DNA of 35,396 nucleotides from Deltaproteobacteria bacterium (GCA_019237945.1 JAFAOG010000407.1:1-35396), one strand, 5' to 3'. Counted from the stretch's first letter, positions 9,440-17,721 are shown. The notes: generated by a model from the letters alone, not told the origin. Numbers and translations: made by a program.

Positions 9440-12247
9440 TTACGTCGGGCTCCGCATCGCGTCGAGGACGCGCTCGAGTCGCATGCCGCGGCTCGCCTTG
9501 AGCAAGATCCAGTCGCCGGCCTTCGTGTCGGCGAGCGCCTTCGCGGCGGCCGCGGCAGGAGAATCGACATGCTCGCCGCCGAAATGCTTCGCGAGCTCGC
9601 CGATCGCGATCACGCGGATGCCGAGCTGCTTCGCGAGCGCGCCGACCTCGTCGTGCGCCTTGGGGCCGTGCTCGCCGAGCTCGAGCATGTCGCCGATCAC
9701 CGCGATCGCCGTCTTGCCCTGGCCGCGTTCCGCGAGCGCACGCATCGCGGCCGCCATCGACGCCGGGTTCGCGTTGTAGCAATCGACGATCACGCGACGG
9801 CCTGCGACGTCGACGACCTCGCCGCGCATCGCCGGCGGCCGCGCCTTCGCGAGACCCGCGAGCGCCTGCGAGACGCTGGCCCCCGCCGCGTGAGCCGCCG
9901 CGAGCGCCGCGCACGCATCGATCGCGGCGTGCCGCCCGACGAGCCCGAGCTTGAGCTCGTAGCGATCGCCGAACACGTCGAGCTCGCACACGCCGCCCGC
10001 ATCGAGCGGCTGGTAGCTCGCGAGCCGCACGTCGGCATCGCCTTCACCGAACGTGACGTGCCGTGCATGCGGCTGATGTTCGCGGGCCGCGCGCTCGAGG
10101 CGCAGATCGCCCGCGGGCAGGATCACGGTGCCGCCGGGCTGCAGGCCAATCCAGATCTCGGCCTTCGCCTGCGCGATCGCATCGGTCGAGCCGAGCAGCT
10201 CGATGTGCGCAGTGCCCGCGTTGACGACGACCGCGATGTCGGGCTCGGCGATCTTCGTCAGGTATTCGATCTGCCCGAGCCCACGCATCCCCATCTCGAC
10301 GACGCCGTACTCGTGGAACAGCCGCAGCCCGAGCAGCGTCAGCGGCACGCCGGTCTCGTTGTTGAGCGAGCCCTCGGCCGCGTGCGTCGTGCCGGCCATC
10401 GCGAGCGCGGCGCGCGTCAGCTCCTTCGTTGTCGTCTTGCCGGCCGAGCCGGTGATCGCGACGAGCTTCTTCGCCCACGCCCGGCGATGCGCGCGCGCGA
10501 GCTTGCCGATCGCGAGGCGCGTATCGGTGACGCGGATCTGCGGCACGCCGACATCGACATGGCGCTCGACCATCACCGCGCTCGCGCCGCGCGTGACGGC
10601 ATCGCCGCAGAACGTGTGCCCGTCGTGCGTCTCGCCGCGGATCGCGACGTACAGCGCACCCGGCGCCGCGCCGCGCGAATCGATCGTGTATCGATCGATA
10701 TTTGCCTCGCCGTCGACCTGACCCTCCGCATCGCGCGCTAGCCCGACGAGCAACCGCACCTCGCGCTCGGTCGCCGCCGCCGCCGCCTCCTCGCGATCGT
10801 CGAAGTGGATCTTCGTCGTGCCGAGAATCTGGTAGTCCTCGTGGCCCTTGCCGGCGATGCACACGACGTCGCCCGGCGTTGCCTCGGCGATCGCGGCGCG
10901 GATCGCGACACGGCGATCCGGATCGACGAAGAACGGCTTCGGCACGGCCGGCAGGATCTGATCGAGGATCGCGCGCGGATCTTCGGTGCGCGGGTTGTCG
11001 CTCGTGACGACGGCGAGGTCCGCGAGCTCGGCGACCGCGGCGCCCATCTTCGGCCGCTTCGTCGGATCGCGATCGCCGCCGCAGCCGAACACGCAGATCA
11101 GCCTGCGCTTCGTCAGCGGGCGCAGCGCGGACAGCACGTTGCGCAGCGCATCCGGGGTGTGCGCGTAGTCGACGAAGATGTCGAGGTCCGTGCCGTTGGC
11201 GACGCGCTCGACGCGCCCCGGCACGCCCTTCATGGAGGCGATGCCGCTCGCGATCGCCTCGTGCGACAGCCCGAGCGCCTCGCCGATGCCAACGGCCAGC
11301 GCGATGTTGGCGACGTTGTAGTGACCGACGAGCGGCGGAGCCTCGATCGCGATGGGCCCGCGCGGCGTCTCGATCCGCGCCACAATGCCACGCACGGTCG
11401 ATTTCTGCTCGGCCACGCGGATCTCGCTCGCCGTGCCGTCCGCGGAGACGCGCAGGATCTTCTCGCAGCCCTGCGCGATGCGCTCGCCATGCGGATCGTC
11501 GATGTTGACGACCGCAACGCCGCCTCGCTTGAGCCGCTCGCTGAACAGCCGCTTCTTCTGCGCGAAGTACTCGTCCATCGAGCCGTGGATGTCGAGGTGG
11601 TCCTGCGTCAGGTTCGAGAACGCGGCGACCTGGAAGTCCATGCCGGTGACGCGCTCCTGCAACAGAGCGATCGACGTCACCTCCATCACGACATGCGTGC
11701 AGCCCGCCTCGCGCATCCGCACGAGCGTGCCGTGGAGCTGGCGCGGCGTCGGCGTCGTGTAGCTCGCCGCCTCGCTGTGGCCGGGCCAGCGCAGCTCGAC
11801 GGTGCCGATCACGCCGGGCCGATGTCCCGCCGCCGTCAGGATCGCCTCGACGAGATACGTCGTCGTCGTCTTGCCGTTCGTGCCGGTGACGCCGATGAGC
11901 GTCATCGCGGCGGCCGGATCGCCGAGCGAGCGCCCGACGAGCGCGCCGAGCGCCTTTGCGGTCGACGGCACGACGACCTGCGGCACCTTGACGTCGCGCA
12001 GCTCGCGCTCGACCACCACCGCCGCGGCGCCCTGCGCGATCGCCTTGTCGACGAAGTCGTGGCCGTCGCTGCGCATGCCCTTGACCGCGACGAACACGTC
12101 GCCCGCGCCGACCTGCCGCGAATCGTCGTGCACGGCGCGGACCTCGACACCGGCGTCTCCGACGATCCTCGCGCTGGCGAGTCCTTCGATGAGCTGGCGG
12201 AGCGTCATGCTGATGGAACGCGCAGCCTCACCGATTTTTTTCATCAA
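9440..12247 (-). CDS. murE/murF: Fused MurE-MurF Mur ligase (diaminopimelate ligase + D-Ala-D-Ala ligase)
   Basis: One uninterrupted 935-residue frame encodes two complete Mur ligases. Residues about 14-488 are MurE: P-loop TGTNGKTTTT (121-130), TTPTP (164-168), carbamylated-Lys region YFAQKKRLF (about 227-235), and DNPRTEDP (417-424), the motif tied to meso-diaminopimelate choice, then GKGHEDYQ. Residues about 495-935 are MurF: DSRGAAPGALYVAIRGE, P-loop TGSAGKTTTK (599-608), SLNNETGVP (627-635) and NAGTAHIELLGS. The junction at about 483-515 is a single helical linker without stop or restart. It therefore performs two consecutive steps and yields UDP-MurNAc-pentapeptide. The MurE motif EVSSH is changed to EVTSI (189-193). 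The first ATG is used here, but MTLRQLIEGLA (start 12208) is an equally credible start, as neither has a clear ribosome site. Confidence 0.95.
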   Translation of the reverse strand: MMKKIGEAARSISMTLRQLIEGLASARIVGDAGVEVRAVHDDSRQVGAGDVFVAVKGMRSDGHDFVDKAIAQGAAAVVVERELRDVKVPQVVVPSTAKALGALVGRSLGDPAAAMTLIGVTGTNGKTTTTYLVEAILTAAGHRPGVIGTVELRWPGHSEAASYTTPTPRQLHGTLVRMREAGCTHVVMEVTSIALLQERVTGMDFQVAAFSNLTQDHLDIHGSMDEYFAQKKRLFSERLKRGGVAVVNIDDPHGERIAQGCEKILRVSADGTASEIRVAEQKSTVRGIVARIETPRGPIAIEAPPLVGHYNVANIALAVGIGEALGLSHEAIASGIASMKGVPGRVERVANGTDLDIFVDYAHTPDALRNVLSALRPLTKRRLICVFGCGGDRDPTKRPKMGAAVAELADLAVVTSDNPRTEDPRAILDQILPAVPKPFFVDPDRRVAIRAAIAEATPGDVVCIAGKGHEDYQILGTTKIHFDDREEAAAAATEREVRLLVGLARDAEGQVDGEANIDRYTIDSRGAAPGALYVAIRGETHDGHTFCGDAVTRGASAVMVERHVDVGVPQIRVTDTRLAIGKLARAHRRAWAKKLVAITGSAGKTTTKELTRAALAMAGTTHAAEGSLNNETGVPLTLLGLRLFHEYGVVEMGMRGLGQIEYLTKIAEPDIAVVVNAGTAHIELLGSTDAIAQAKAEIWIGLQPGGTVILPAGDLRLERAAREHQPHARHVTFGEGDADVRLASYQPLDAGGVCELDVFGDRYELKLGLVGRHAAIDACAALAAAHAAGASVSQALAGLAKARPPAMRGEVVDVAGRRVIVDCYNANPASMAAAMRALAERGQGKTAIAVIGDMLELGEHGPKAHDEVGALAKQLGIRVIAIGELAKHFGGEHVDSPAAAAAKALADTKAGDWILLKASRGMRLERVLDAMRSPT

Positions 12248-12262
12248 AACAAGCGGCGGGAA

Positions 12263-14329
12263 CTACCGATGCTCGACGGAGAACTGCAACTTGACGTGGA
12301 CCGGCCCGGCCACCTTGCCCGGCGGCGGATCCTGCGCGGTGACCCGCCCCGTCCCCGCGATCTCGACATCGACCTTCGACTCGCGCGCCAGATCGAGCGC
12401 GTGCTGCACGCCCATCCCGCGGAAGTCGGGCACGGTGATCGCATCGGCGGGCGCGTCATCGACCGGCGGCGGTTCCGGAGCAGGCTCCGGCGCGGCGACG
12501 ACCGGCTTCGGCGCGGGCTTCGGTGGATTCACCGGGATCCAGTTGCCCTGCGCATCGACGAGTGGCGTGCCCCACGGATCCATCTTGATCAGCGGATGAC
12601 CTTCGGCATCGCGGGGAATCAGCTTCTCGCCGGGAACGCCGAGATAGCGCAGCGACTCGCTCGCGATCGTCGCGAATGCGGGCCCGGAGACGTCGCCACC
12701 GTAGTGCGTTCCGCCGGTCGGATCGTCGGTCTGCACGACGATCGCGAGCCGCGGATGATCGATCGGCGCGAGCCCGGCAAACGACGCGAGATAGTGATCG
12801 GTCGCATAGTGATGCGTCGCCGGGTCGTACTTGTACGCGGTGCCGGTCTTGCCGCCGCACTTGAAGCCGGGCACGTCGATCAGCTTCGCGGTGCCGCCTT
12901 CCTTGCCCTTGTCGAACACGCTCGCGAGGATCGGCAGCATCTCGTCGGCGACCTTCTGCGACAGCACGCGATGCGCCTCGCCCTTCGCCTGGTAGATCAC
13001 GGTGCCATCGGCATCGACGACCGAATCGACGATCCGCGGCTCGTGATAGATGCCCTGGTTGCCGATCGCGGCGAGCGCGGCCGTGATCTGCAGCGGCGTC
13101 ACGGTCAGGCCGTATCCGTACGACATCGTCGCGAGCTCGACCTCGCGCCACTTGTCGCCATTGCGCAGCATGCCGACCTGCTCGCCGGGCAGCTCGATGC
13201 CGGTCTTCGCGCCGAAGCCGAACCGCTTGTACCCCTCGTAGAGCTTGTCGGCACCGAGCCGCAGCGCGACGTGCGCCGCGCCGATGTTCGACGAGTGCTT
13301 GATGATCCCGGCGACGGTCAGGTACGGGAAGAAGTGCACGTCGGTGATCGACTTGGGGCCGACCTTGAACGCGTTGCCGATCGGGAACTCGGTGTCGGGA
13401 GTCACGACGCCCGCCTCGAGCGCGGTCGCGATCGAGAAGACCTTCATCACCGAGCCCGCCTCGTACGCGTCGGTCACCGGCTTGTCGCGCGCGCCCTCCG
13501 GCACGTGGCCGCTGTTCGGGTCGTACGTCGGGTAGCTCGCGAGCGCGAGCACGCGGCCCGTCTCGATCTCGATCACGACCGCGACGCCGCTCTTCGCCTT
13601 GTTCGTCGTGACGGTATCCGCGACCGCCTGTTCCGCGATCGCCTGGATCGTCCGATCGAGCGACAGGTGCACGGTCGCGCCGGGCTCGCTCGCCGACAGT
13701 CCCTCCGACAGCATCGAGTGGCCGCGCGCATCACGCACCGCGCGCACCGCCTGGCGCTTGCCGGCGAGCAGATCGTCGAGTGCGAGCTCGATGCCGTCGA
13801 GTCCCTTGCCGTCGATGTCGGCGCGGCCGATCACGGTGCCGCCGACGTTCTTGCCCGGATACCAGCGGCGCGGTTCCTTCGCGACCTCGATCCCGGGCAG
13901 CTTTGCATCGCGCACCGCCTTCGCGACATCCGCGCTGACGTGCCGCTCGAGCCACACGAACCGCCGATCGCCGGCGAGCTTCGCCTCGAGCACGCTCGCA
14001 TCCTGGCCGAGCATCGCCGCCAGCTTCTCCGCCGTGCCCGCGACGTCGTGAACCTCGCGGGGGTTCGCCCACACGCTGTCGGCATCCGCGCTCACCGCGA
14101 GCGGCCGGCCGCGTGCATCGAGCACGTCGCCGCGCGGCGCAGGAATATCGACGAGCATCGCGTGCTGGCGCTCGGCGAGCGCGCGATACCGATCGCCGTC
14201 ATCGACCTGCAGCGCCCACGCACGCATCCCGACGCCCGCGATCGCCGCCGTCACGACCGCGCCCATCAGGTACGCACGCATTCGCGCGCTGCCCGGCACG
14301 CCGGGCGTCATCGGCTTCAACTTGCTCAC
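12263..14329 (-). CDS. ftsI: Class B penicillin-binding protein FtsI (PBP3) with C-terminal PASTA domain
   Basis: This is the septal transpeptidase that cross-links peptidoglycan made by FtsW. The product is 688 residues. There is a short cytoplasmic N-terminus, a membrane helix at about 20-40, a pedestal domain with RGDVLDARGRPLAVS, then the transpeptidase domain. The active-site Ser is in AGSVMK (Ser293, Lys296), SSN is at 346-348 and KTG at 494-496. A Pro-rich linker (about 605-632) leads to one PASTA domain at the C-terminus (ITVPDFRGMGVQHALDLA...). The usual GSTFK reads GSVMK here, with the catalytic pair kept. The GTG start overlaps the ftsL stop in GTGA. The PASTA domain points to possible muropeptide or peptidoglycan sensing, which is inference. 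Confidence 0.94.
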   Translation of the reverse strand: MSKLKPMTPGVPGSARMRAYLMGAVVTAAIAGVGMRAWALQVDDGDRYRALAERQHAMLVDIPAPRGDVLDARGRPLAVSADADSVWANPREVHDVAGTAEKLAAMLGQDASVLEAKLAGDRRFVWLERHVSADVAKAVRDAKLPGIEVAKEPRRWYPGKNVGGTVIGRADIDGKGLDGIELALDDLLAGKRQAVRAVRDARGHSMLSEGLSASEPGATVHLSLDRTIQAIAEQAVADTVTTNKAKSGVAVVIEIETGRVLALASYPTYDPNSGHVPEGARDKPVTDAYEAGSVMKVFSIATALEAGVVTPDTEFPIGNAFKVGPKSITDVHFFPYLTVAGIIKHSSNIGAAHVALRLGADKLYEGYKRFGFGAKTGIELPGEQVGMLRNGDKWREVELATMSYGYGLTVTPLQITAALAAIGNQGIYHEPRIVDSVVDADGTVIYQAKGEAHRVLSQKVADEMLPILASVFDKGKEGGTAKLIDVPGFKCGGKTGTAYKYDPATHHYATDHYLASFAGLAPIDHPRLAIVVQTDDPTGGTHYGGDVSGPAFATIASESLRYLGVPGEKLIPRDAEGHPLIKMDPWGTPLVDAQGNWIPVNPPKPAPKPVVAAPEPAPEPPPVDDAPADAITVPDFRGMGVQHALDLARESKVDVEIAGTGRVTAQDPPPGKVAGPVHVKLQFSVEHR

Positions 14330-14667
14330 GGCTGTCTCGCGACCTTCTTCGGGCCGATGATCCGGATCCGATCAGGCGCGACTGGCGTCATGCCGAGCTC
14401 GGTCGCCAGCTTGCGAATGCGATCGGGTGCGCTGAGCGTCGCGTGCTCGAGCTCGAGTCGCCGGCGCACCTCTTCGAGCTGCCGCACGTGCTCGCTCTCC
14501 TTCGAGAGCTGCAAGCCGAGCGCGAGCACCTCGTGCTGACGCGACACCCGCACGATCCCGATCGCGGTCAGGAGGACGGCGACCAGCACCATCGCGACCA
14601 CGACCGGTCGCACGCTGGCCGCGCCCTCCGCGCGCTTGAAGATCCGGTACATCGGCGTCGCGGTCAC
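14326..14667 (-). CDS. ftsL: Cell division protein FtsL
   Basis: FtsL is a bitopic divisome protein that works with FtsB and FtsQ to activate FtsWI. The product is 113 residues: a short basic N-terminus (MYRIFKR), one membrane helix at about 20-40, a charged coiled-coil stretch (about 43-75, LQLSKESEHVRQLEEVRRRLELEH), and a terminal RIRKLATELGMTPVAPDRIRII. That layout, the size and the position just before ftsI identify it, since the sequence family is poorly conserved. The first possible start is GTG 14667. ATG 14652 (MYRIFKR) is an alternative. Neither has a strong ribosome site. It is the first gene of the tightly coupled division run, because rsmH is separated from it by an opposite-strand gene. 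Confidence 0.88.
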   Translation of the reverse strand: MTATPMYRIFKRAEGAASVRPVVVAMVLVAVLLTAIGIVRVSRQHEVLALGLQLSKESEHVRQLEEVRRRLELEHATLSAPDRIRKLATELGMTPVAPDRIRIIGPKKVARQP

Positions 14668-14675
14668 GCCGACCC

Positions 14676-14704
14676 ACTACAGCGCTAACCCCGCACATGG
14701 GCAA
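14676..14704 (-). promoter_or_regulatory. Candidate promoter of the ftsL-ftsI-murEF-mraY-murD operon
   Basis: On the minus strand, TTGCCC (14699-14704) is followed by a 17-base spacer and TGTAGT (14676-14681), each matching 4 of 6 sigma-70 consensus bases. It lies 9 bases before the possible GTG start of ftsL. With rsmH displaced, this run needs its own promoter. Assigned by eye only. Confidence 0.35.
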
Positions 14705-14731
14705 TTTTTTCGACGGCGCCATACTTGGTGG

Positions 14732-15172
14732 ATGCGATGTGTCGCGCTCGTCCTCGTCGCCGCCTGCACGACGGGACAGGTCCGCACCGCCCACCGCGTC
14801 GGCGCCGTGATGACGGGAGCCGGGCTCATCGGCATCATCGGCACGGTCGGCACCGCCGAGCTGCTCCCCGACGATCACTCGACGATCCTGCGCGTCGGGA
14901 TCGCGTTCGTCCCGCTCGCCGTCGTCGGCGCGCTGCTCTACGCGGCGACGGACAGCACGGTCAACGCCCCCGAGGCTCCCGATGTGCGTGCCGATCGCAC
15001 CGCCGACCTCGCGATGGACCTCGCCAAGCAGGCCAAGCACGCGGCGCGCCGCGGTGACTGCGCCGAAGTGCTCGCGCTCGAGCCGCGCGTCCGCGAGCTC
15101 GATGCCGGCATCTATCGCCGCTTCCGCCGCGACGACGTGATCAAGACCTGCCTTCCGCCCGATCCCGAATAG
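14732..15172 (+). CDS. Small lipoprotein of unknown function, opposite strand within the dcw cluster
   Basis: This is a 146-residue product from ATG 14732, preceded closely by GGTGG. MRCVALVLVAAC is a lipoprotein signal with Cys12, followed by TTGQVRTAHRVGAVM. Two hydrophobic stretches follow, at about residues 25-42 (GAGLIGIIGTVGTAE) and 53-70 (VGIAFVPLAVVGALLYAA). The C-terminal ~70 residues are charged and probably helical (DLAMDLAKQAKHAARRGDCAEVLALEPRVREL), resembling the short two-helix repeats of TPR-like lipoproteins. An open frame continues upstream over ftsL but carries no signal sequence, so this start was chosen. It separates rsmH from ftsL and is transcribed against both. Its stop codon touches the first copy of a dispersed repeat, so it may have arrived with or beside a mobile element. 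Function unknown. Confidence 0.75.
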   Translation: MRCVALVLVAACTTGQVRTAHRVGAVMTGAGLIGIIGTVGTAELLPDDHSTILRVGIAFVPLAVVGALLYAATDSTVNAPEAPDVRADRTADLAMDLAKQAKHAARRGDCAEVLALEPRVRELDAGIYRRFRRDDVIKTCLPPDPE

Positions 15173-15197
15173 GGACGCTTTCTCACTTCGCAACCCA
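15172..15197 (-). repeat. Dispersed 27-bp repeat, copy 1
   Basis: This is a reverse-orientation copy of the element whose plus-sense consensus begins TGGGTTGCG and ends AAGTGAGAAAGCGTCCCC. The first G lies within the TAG stop of the preceding lipoprotein gene. Copy 2 begins 55 bases downstream in the same orientation. Confidence 0.85.
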
Positions 15198-15226
15198 CGC
15201 GCTCGAGCGATTTCACGCGCTTGAGT

Positions 15227-15283
15227 GGGGACGCTTTCTCACTTCGCAACCATCCAAAGGTTGATAAGTGAGAAAGCGTCCCC
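15227..15283. repeat. Copies 2 and 3 of the dispersed repeat forming a near-perfect hairpin
   Basis: Copy 2 (15227-15251, reverse) and copy 3 (15259-15283, forward) are inverted. They give a 25-base-pair stem with only one two-base mismatch (CG against AT) around the 7-base loop ATCCAAA. The hairpin lies in the gap between two convergent genes (the lipoprotein gene ending at 15172 and rsmH ending at 15335). It could stop transcription from both sides, although no T-run follows either arm. Confidence 0.85.
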
Positions 15284-15334
15284 AGCTACGCACACCGAGC
15301 AGCGCGCCAGCGCCGTCGCCGAACGGAGCGAGCA

Positions 15335-16312
15335 CTAGGCGCGCCGGTCTCGAACGGTCGTGCGCGGCGCGCCCATCGGCAGGTTCGGCGCCTCGGTTCG
15401 CCGGCACGCGCGCAGCCGCGCCGATCGCGAGCGTGGGTTCCGCGCGATCTCGTCGTCGGTCGCGAACACCGCCTTCTTCGTCAGGATCTCGACGACCGCG
15501 TCGACGCGCTCGCCCGCATCGCGCGCCAGCTTCGCCGGCAGCGACGACGTCCACGCGAGATCGCGGAACGCCTGCTTGACGAGCCGATCCTCGAGCGAGT
15601 GGAACGAGATGATCACGCAGCGGCCGCCGGGCACGAGCAGATCGGGGAACGCGGCGAGGAATCGCTCGAGCTGATCGAGCTCGCGGTTGACCGCGATCCG
15701 CAGGCCCTGGAACGTTCGCGTCGCGGGGTGGATCTTCGACTTGCGCTGCTCGACCAGCGGGATCGCGCGCGAGCACAGCTCGGCGAGGTCCTTCGTCGTG
15801 TGGAGGCGGTCCTCGCGCAGCCACTCCTTGATCATCCGCGCGATCTTCTTCGCGTAGCGTTCCTCGCCGAGCTCCGCGAGCACGCTGACGAGCTCGTCGT
15901 CATCGAGCTCCTTCATCAGATCGAGCGCGGTCGGCCCGCGCGTCGGATCCATCCGCATGTCGAGCGGGCCGTCATGGGTAAACGAGAACCCACGCTCCGC
16001 CTGGTCGAGCTGCGGCGACGAGACGCCGAGGTCGAGCAGGAACCCGTTGACGCGCTGGTCCCCGAGAATGCCTTTGATGTCGCCGAGCTCGCCGTGGATC
16101 AGCGTCGCTCGATCGCCGAGCCGCTCGCGCGCGGCCGCCAGCGCCGCCGGGTCGCGGTCGATACCGACGAGCCGGGTGTTGGGGGTCGCGAGGACCGCAG
16201 CCGCGTGACCGGCACCGCCGAGCGTCCCGTCGCAGAAAAGCTCGCCGGGTTGAGGGCTTAGATAGGCGAGGACCTCGGCCAGCAGCACCGATTCGTGCGC
16301 GAAGTCCGCCAC
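15335..16312 (-). CDS. rsmH: 16S rRNA (cytosine(1402)-N4)-methyltransferase RsmH (MraW)
   Basis: RsmH methylates N4 of C1402 in the decoding centre of 16S rRNA using S-adenosylmethionine. The product is 325 residues from GTG 16312. Family marks are FAHESVLLAEVL (4-15), the SAM-binding FCDGTLGGAGHAAAVL (26-41), VGIDRDPAAL, LLDLGVSSPQLDQAERGFSF, HDGPLDMRMDP, PATRTFQGLRIAVNREL and CVIISFHSLEDRLVKQAF. Length is normal. In most genomes it sits between mraZ and ftsL. Here no mraZ is seen, the neighbour on one side is a divergent Fic-like gene, and ftsL is about 670 bases away beyond an opposite-strand gene. rsmH is therefore probably transcribed on its own. Confidence 0.96.
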   Translation of the reverse strand: MADFAHESVLLAEVLAYLSPQPGELFCDGTLGGAGHAAAVLATPNTRLVGIDRDPAALAAARERLGDRATLIHGELGDIKGILGDQRVNGFLLDLGVSSPQLDQAERGFSFTHDGPLDMRMDPTRGPTALDLMKELDDDELVSVLAELGEERYAKKIARMIKEWLREDRLHTTKDLAELCSRAIPLVEQRKSKIHPATRTFQGLRIAVNRELDQLERFLAAFPDLLVPGGRCVIISFHSLEDRLVKQAFRDLAWTSSLPAKLARDAGERVDAVVEILTKKAVFATDDEIARNPRSRSARLRACRRTEAPNLPMGAPRTTVRDRRA

Positions 16313-16413
16313 GGCGCGGCGTTCGTACCACGCAAGCGACGCAAGTTTGCAGAAATCTTGCGGATGATTCGCAACTCGTGTGCAGTTGGATGTAAGGAAG
16401 TGTAGATTTTCCC

Positions 16414-16442
16414 TTGCCGTTCCGGATGGTGTCCACTAGACT
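16414..16442 (+). promoter_or_regulatory. Candidate promoter of the Fic-like gene
   Basis: TTGCCG (16414-16419), a 17-base spacer and TAGACT (16437-16442) match the sigma-70 consensus at 4 of 6 bases each. Predicted transcription starts near 16449, which leaves a 20-base leader with AGGA before the GTG start. Found by eye. Confidence 0.4.
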
Positions 16443-16468
16443 CCACCGGTTCGCGGACCAGGATAACT

Positions 16469-17275
16469 GTGCTCAGGTACAAAGAAACCGAGGACATCGA
16501 CGCGCGGTTCAGCGAGGTCGAGCGCACCGTCACCGTGTGGCGGCAAGCGATCACGACCGCGCCGCCTGTCGCGCGCACCGAGTTCAACAATCGGTTGCGA
16601 ATCTCCCTGATCCACCACGATGCGGCGCTCGAAGGCGAGGTCCTCTCGTACAGCGAGATCAAGGCCGCCGTCGATCCGAGCATCATCAGCGATCCGTCGC
16701 TGATCCCGAGCTACGAAGAGATTCGTCGCTTCGATGACGCGTGTAACTTCGCGGCCGAGCAAGCGGCGAACAAGAAGAAGCCGTTCAAGCTCGATACGAT
16801 CCGCGAGATCTATTCGATCCTCTCCCCGGACGAGAAGGCCAAGGGCCTCCCGTTCCGCAAGGAGAACCCGCTCCACCGCCTCTACTATCACGACATCGCG
16901 CCGCCCGAGAAAATCCTCCCCCAGATGAAGAAGCTGGGCGAGTGGATCGAGGACCCGGCGAACAAAGATACGCACGTGATCGAGAAGGTCGCGTCGCTCC
17001 ACTCCAAGTTCATGGCGATCTTCCCGTGGGCGAAAGAGTCGGGCCGCACGATCCGCATCGCGTCGAACCTCCTGCTCCAGGAGGCCGGCTACCCGATCGC
17101 GATCGTCCACTCGATCGATCGCCAGCGCTACTACGAGGCCCTTCGCGGCGACCACATCGGCCTGACCTCGCTGTACCTCGAAGCGGTGCAGACGACGGCG
17201 GAGACCGAGATGCGCGTCTACGAAGAGGCGCACAAGGCGCCGCCAAAGAAGCGCAAGAAGTCCGGCACGGCGTAG
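16469..17275 (+). CDS. Degenerate Fic-fold protein (catalytic His lost)
   Basis: This is a 268-residue product from GTG 16469, with AGGA six bases upstream. The overall pattern is a class II Fic protein. An N-terminal segment ISLIHHDAALEGEVLSYSEI (45-64) sits where the (S/T)xxxE(G/N) inhibitory helix and its LT..E follow-on occur. FRKENPLHRL (129-138) matches the usual YR..NV... strand. PPEKILPQMKKLGEWI (145-160) and GYPIAIVHSIDRQRYYEAL (207-225) match the helices flanking the active site. The active loop, normally HPFxDGNGRxxR, reads FPWAKESGRTIR (185-196): the catalytic His is Phe, and D/E, G and N are Lys, Glu and Ser. The two Arg survive. AMP transfer by the known mechanism is therefore unlikely. 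A binding, scaffold or altered-chemistry role is inference. A Lys-rich tail (KAPPKKRKKSG) ends the protein. Confidence 0.75.
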   Translation: MLRYKETEDIDARFSEVERTVTVWRQAITTAPPVARTEFNNRLRISLIHHDAALEGEVLSYSEIKAAVDPSIISDPSLIPSYEEIRRFDDACNFAAEQAANKKKPFKLDTIREIYSILSPDEKAKGLPFRKENPLHRLYYHDIAPPEKILPQMKKLGEWIEDPANKDTHVIEKVASLHSKFMAIFPWAKESGRTIRIASNLLLQEAGYPIAIVHSIDRQRYYEALRGDHIGLTSLYLEAVQTTAETEMRVYEEAHKAPPKKRKKSGTA

Positions 17276-17304
17276 TCGCCCACCGCCGCGCCTAGCGGTT
17301 TCTC

Positions 17305-17721
17305 ATGGCTGATTTGGTGATCACGCCGCGGCTGACGATTCCCGCCGGCGAGCTGTCCGTCGCGTTCGCGCGCTCGGGCGGCCCGGGCGGCCAGAACGTC
17401 AACAAGGTGTCGAGCAAGGTCGACCTGCGCTGGAACGTGCGCACGTCCGCCGCGCTGACCGATGCCGATCGCGCGCTGCTGCTCGAGCGCCTCGCGAGCA
17501 AGCTGACGACGGACGGCGAGCTGATCGTGACGTCGCAAGCGACGCGCGACCAGGGCAAGAACCGCGACGACGCGCACGCCAAGCTCGCGCTGATCGTCCG
17601 CACCGCGCTCCATCGCGACAAGCCGCGCCGCGAGACCAAGCCGACGCGCGCGAGCAAGCGTCGTCGCATCGAGGGCAAGCGGCATCGCGCCGAGATCAAG
17701 CGCAACCGCCGCATCGACTGA
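17305..17721 (+). CDS. arfB: Alternative ribosome-rescue factor ArfB (peptidyl-tRNA hydrolase, YaeJ-type)
   Basis: ArfB enters the A site of ribosomes stalled on non-stop mRNA and hydrolyses the peptidyl-tRNA. The product is 138 residues, the usual length. The RF-1-like domain carries FARSGGPGGQNVNKVSSKVDLRW, with the catalytic GGQ at 28-30. The C-terminal tail is strongly basic (KPTRASKRRRIEGKRHRAEIKRNRR), as needed to enter the empty mRNA channel. The gene starts 29 bases after the Fic-like gene stops, so the two may share a transcript. No oddities seen. Confidence 0.93.
   Translation: MADLVITPRLTIPAGELSVAFARSGGPGGQNVNKVSSKVDLRWNVRTSAALTDADRALLLERLASKLTTDGELIVTSQATRDQGKNRDDAHAKLALIVRTALHRDKPRRETKPTRASKRRRIEGKRHRAEIKRNRRID

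Noticed and set aside
16415..16450. MraZ-box-like TGGAG/TGGAC pair spaced by 10 bases upstream of rsmH
   Set aside because: It departs from the TGGG core, has only two units, and no mraZ is seen in the window.
16313..16468. Possible small RNA or riboswitch in the rsmH/Fic divergent gap
   Set aside because: No conserved fold or stable long stem was seen. Only promoter-like boxes could be supported.
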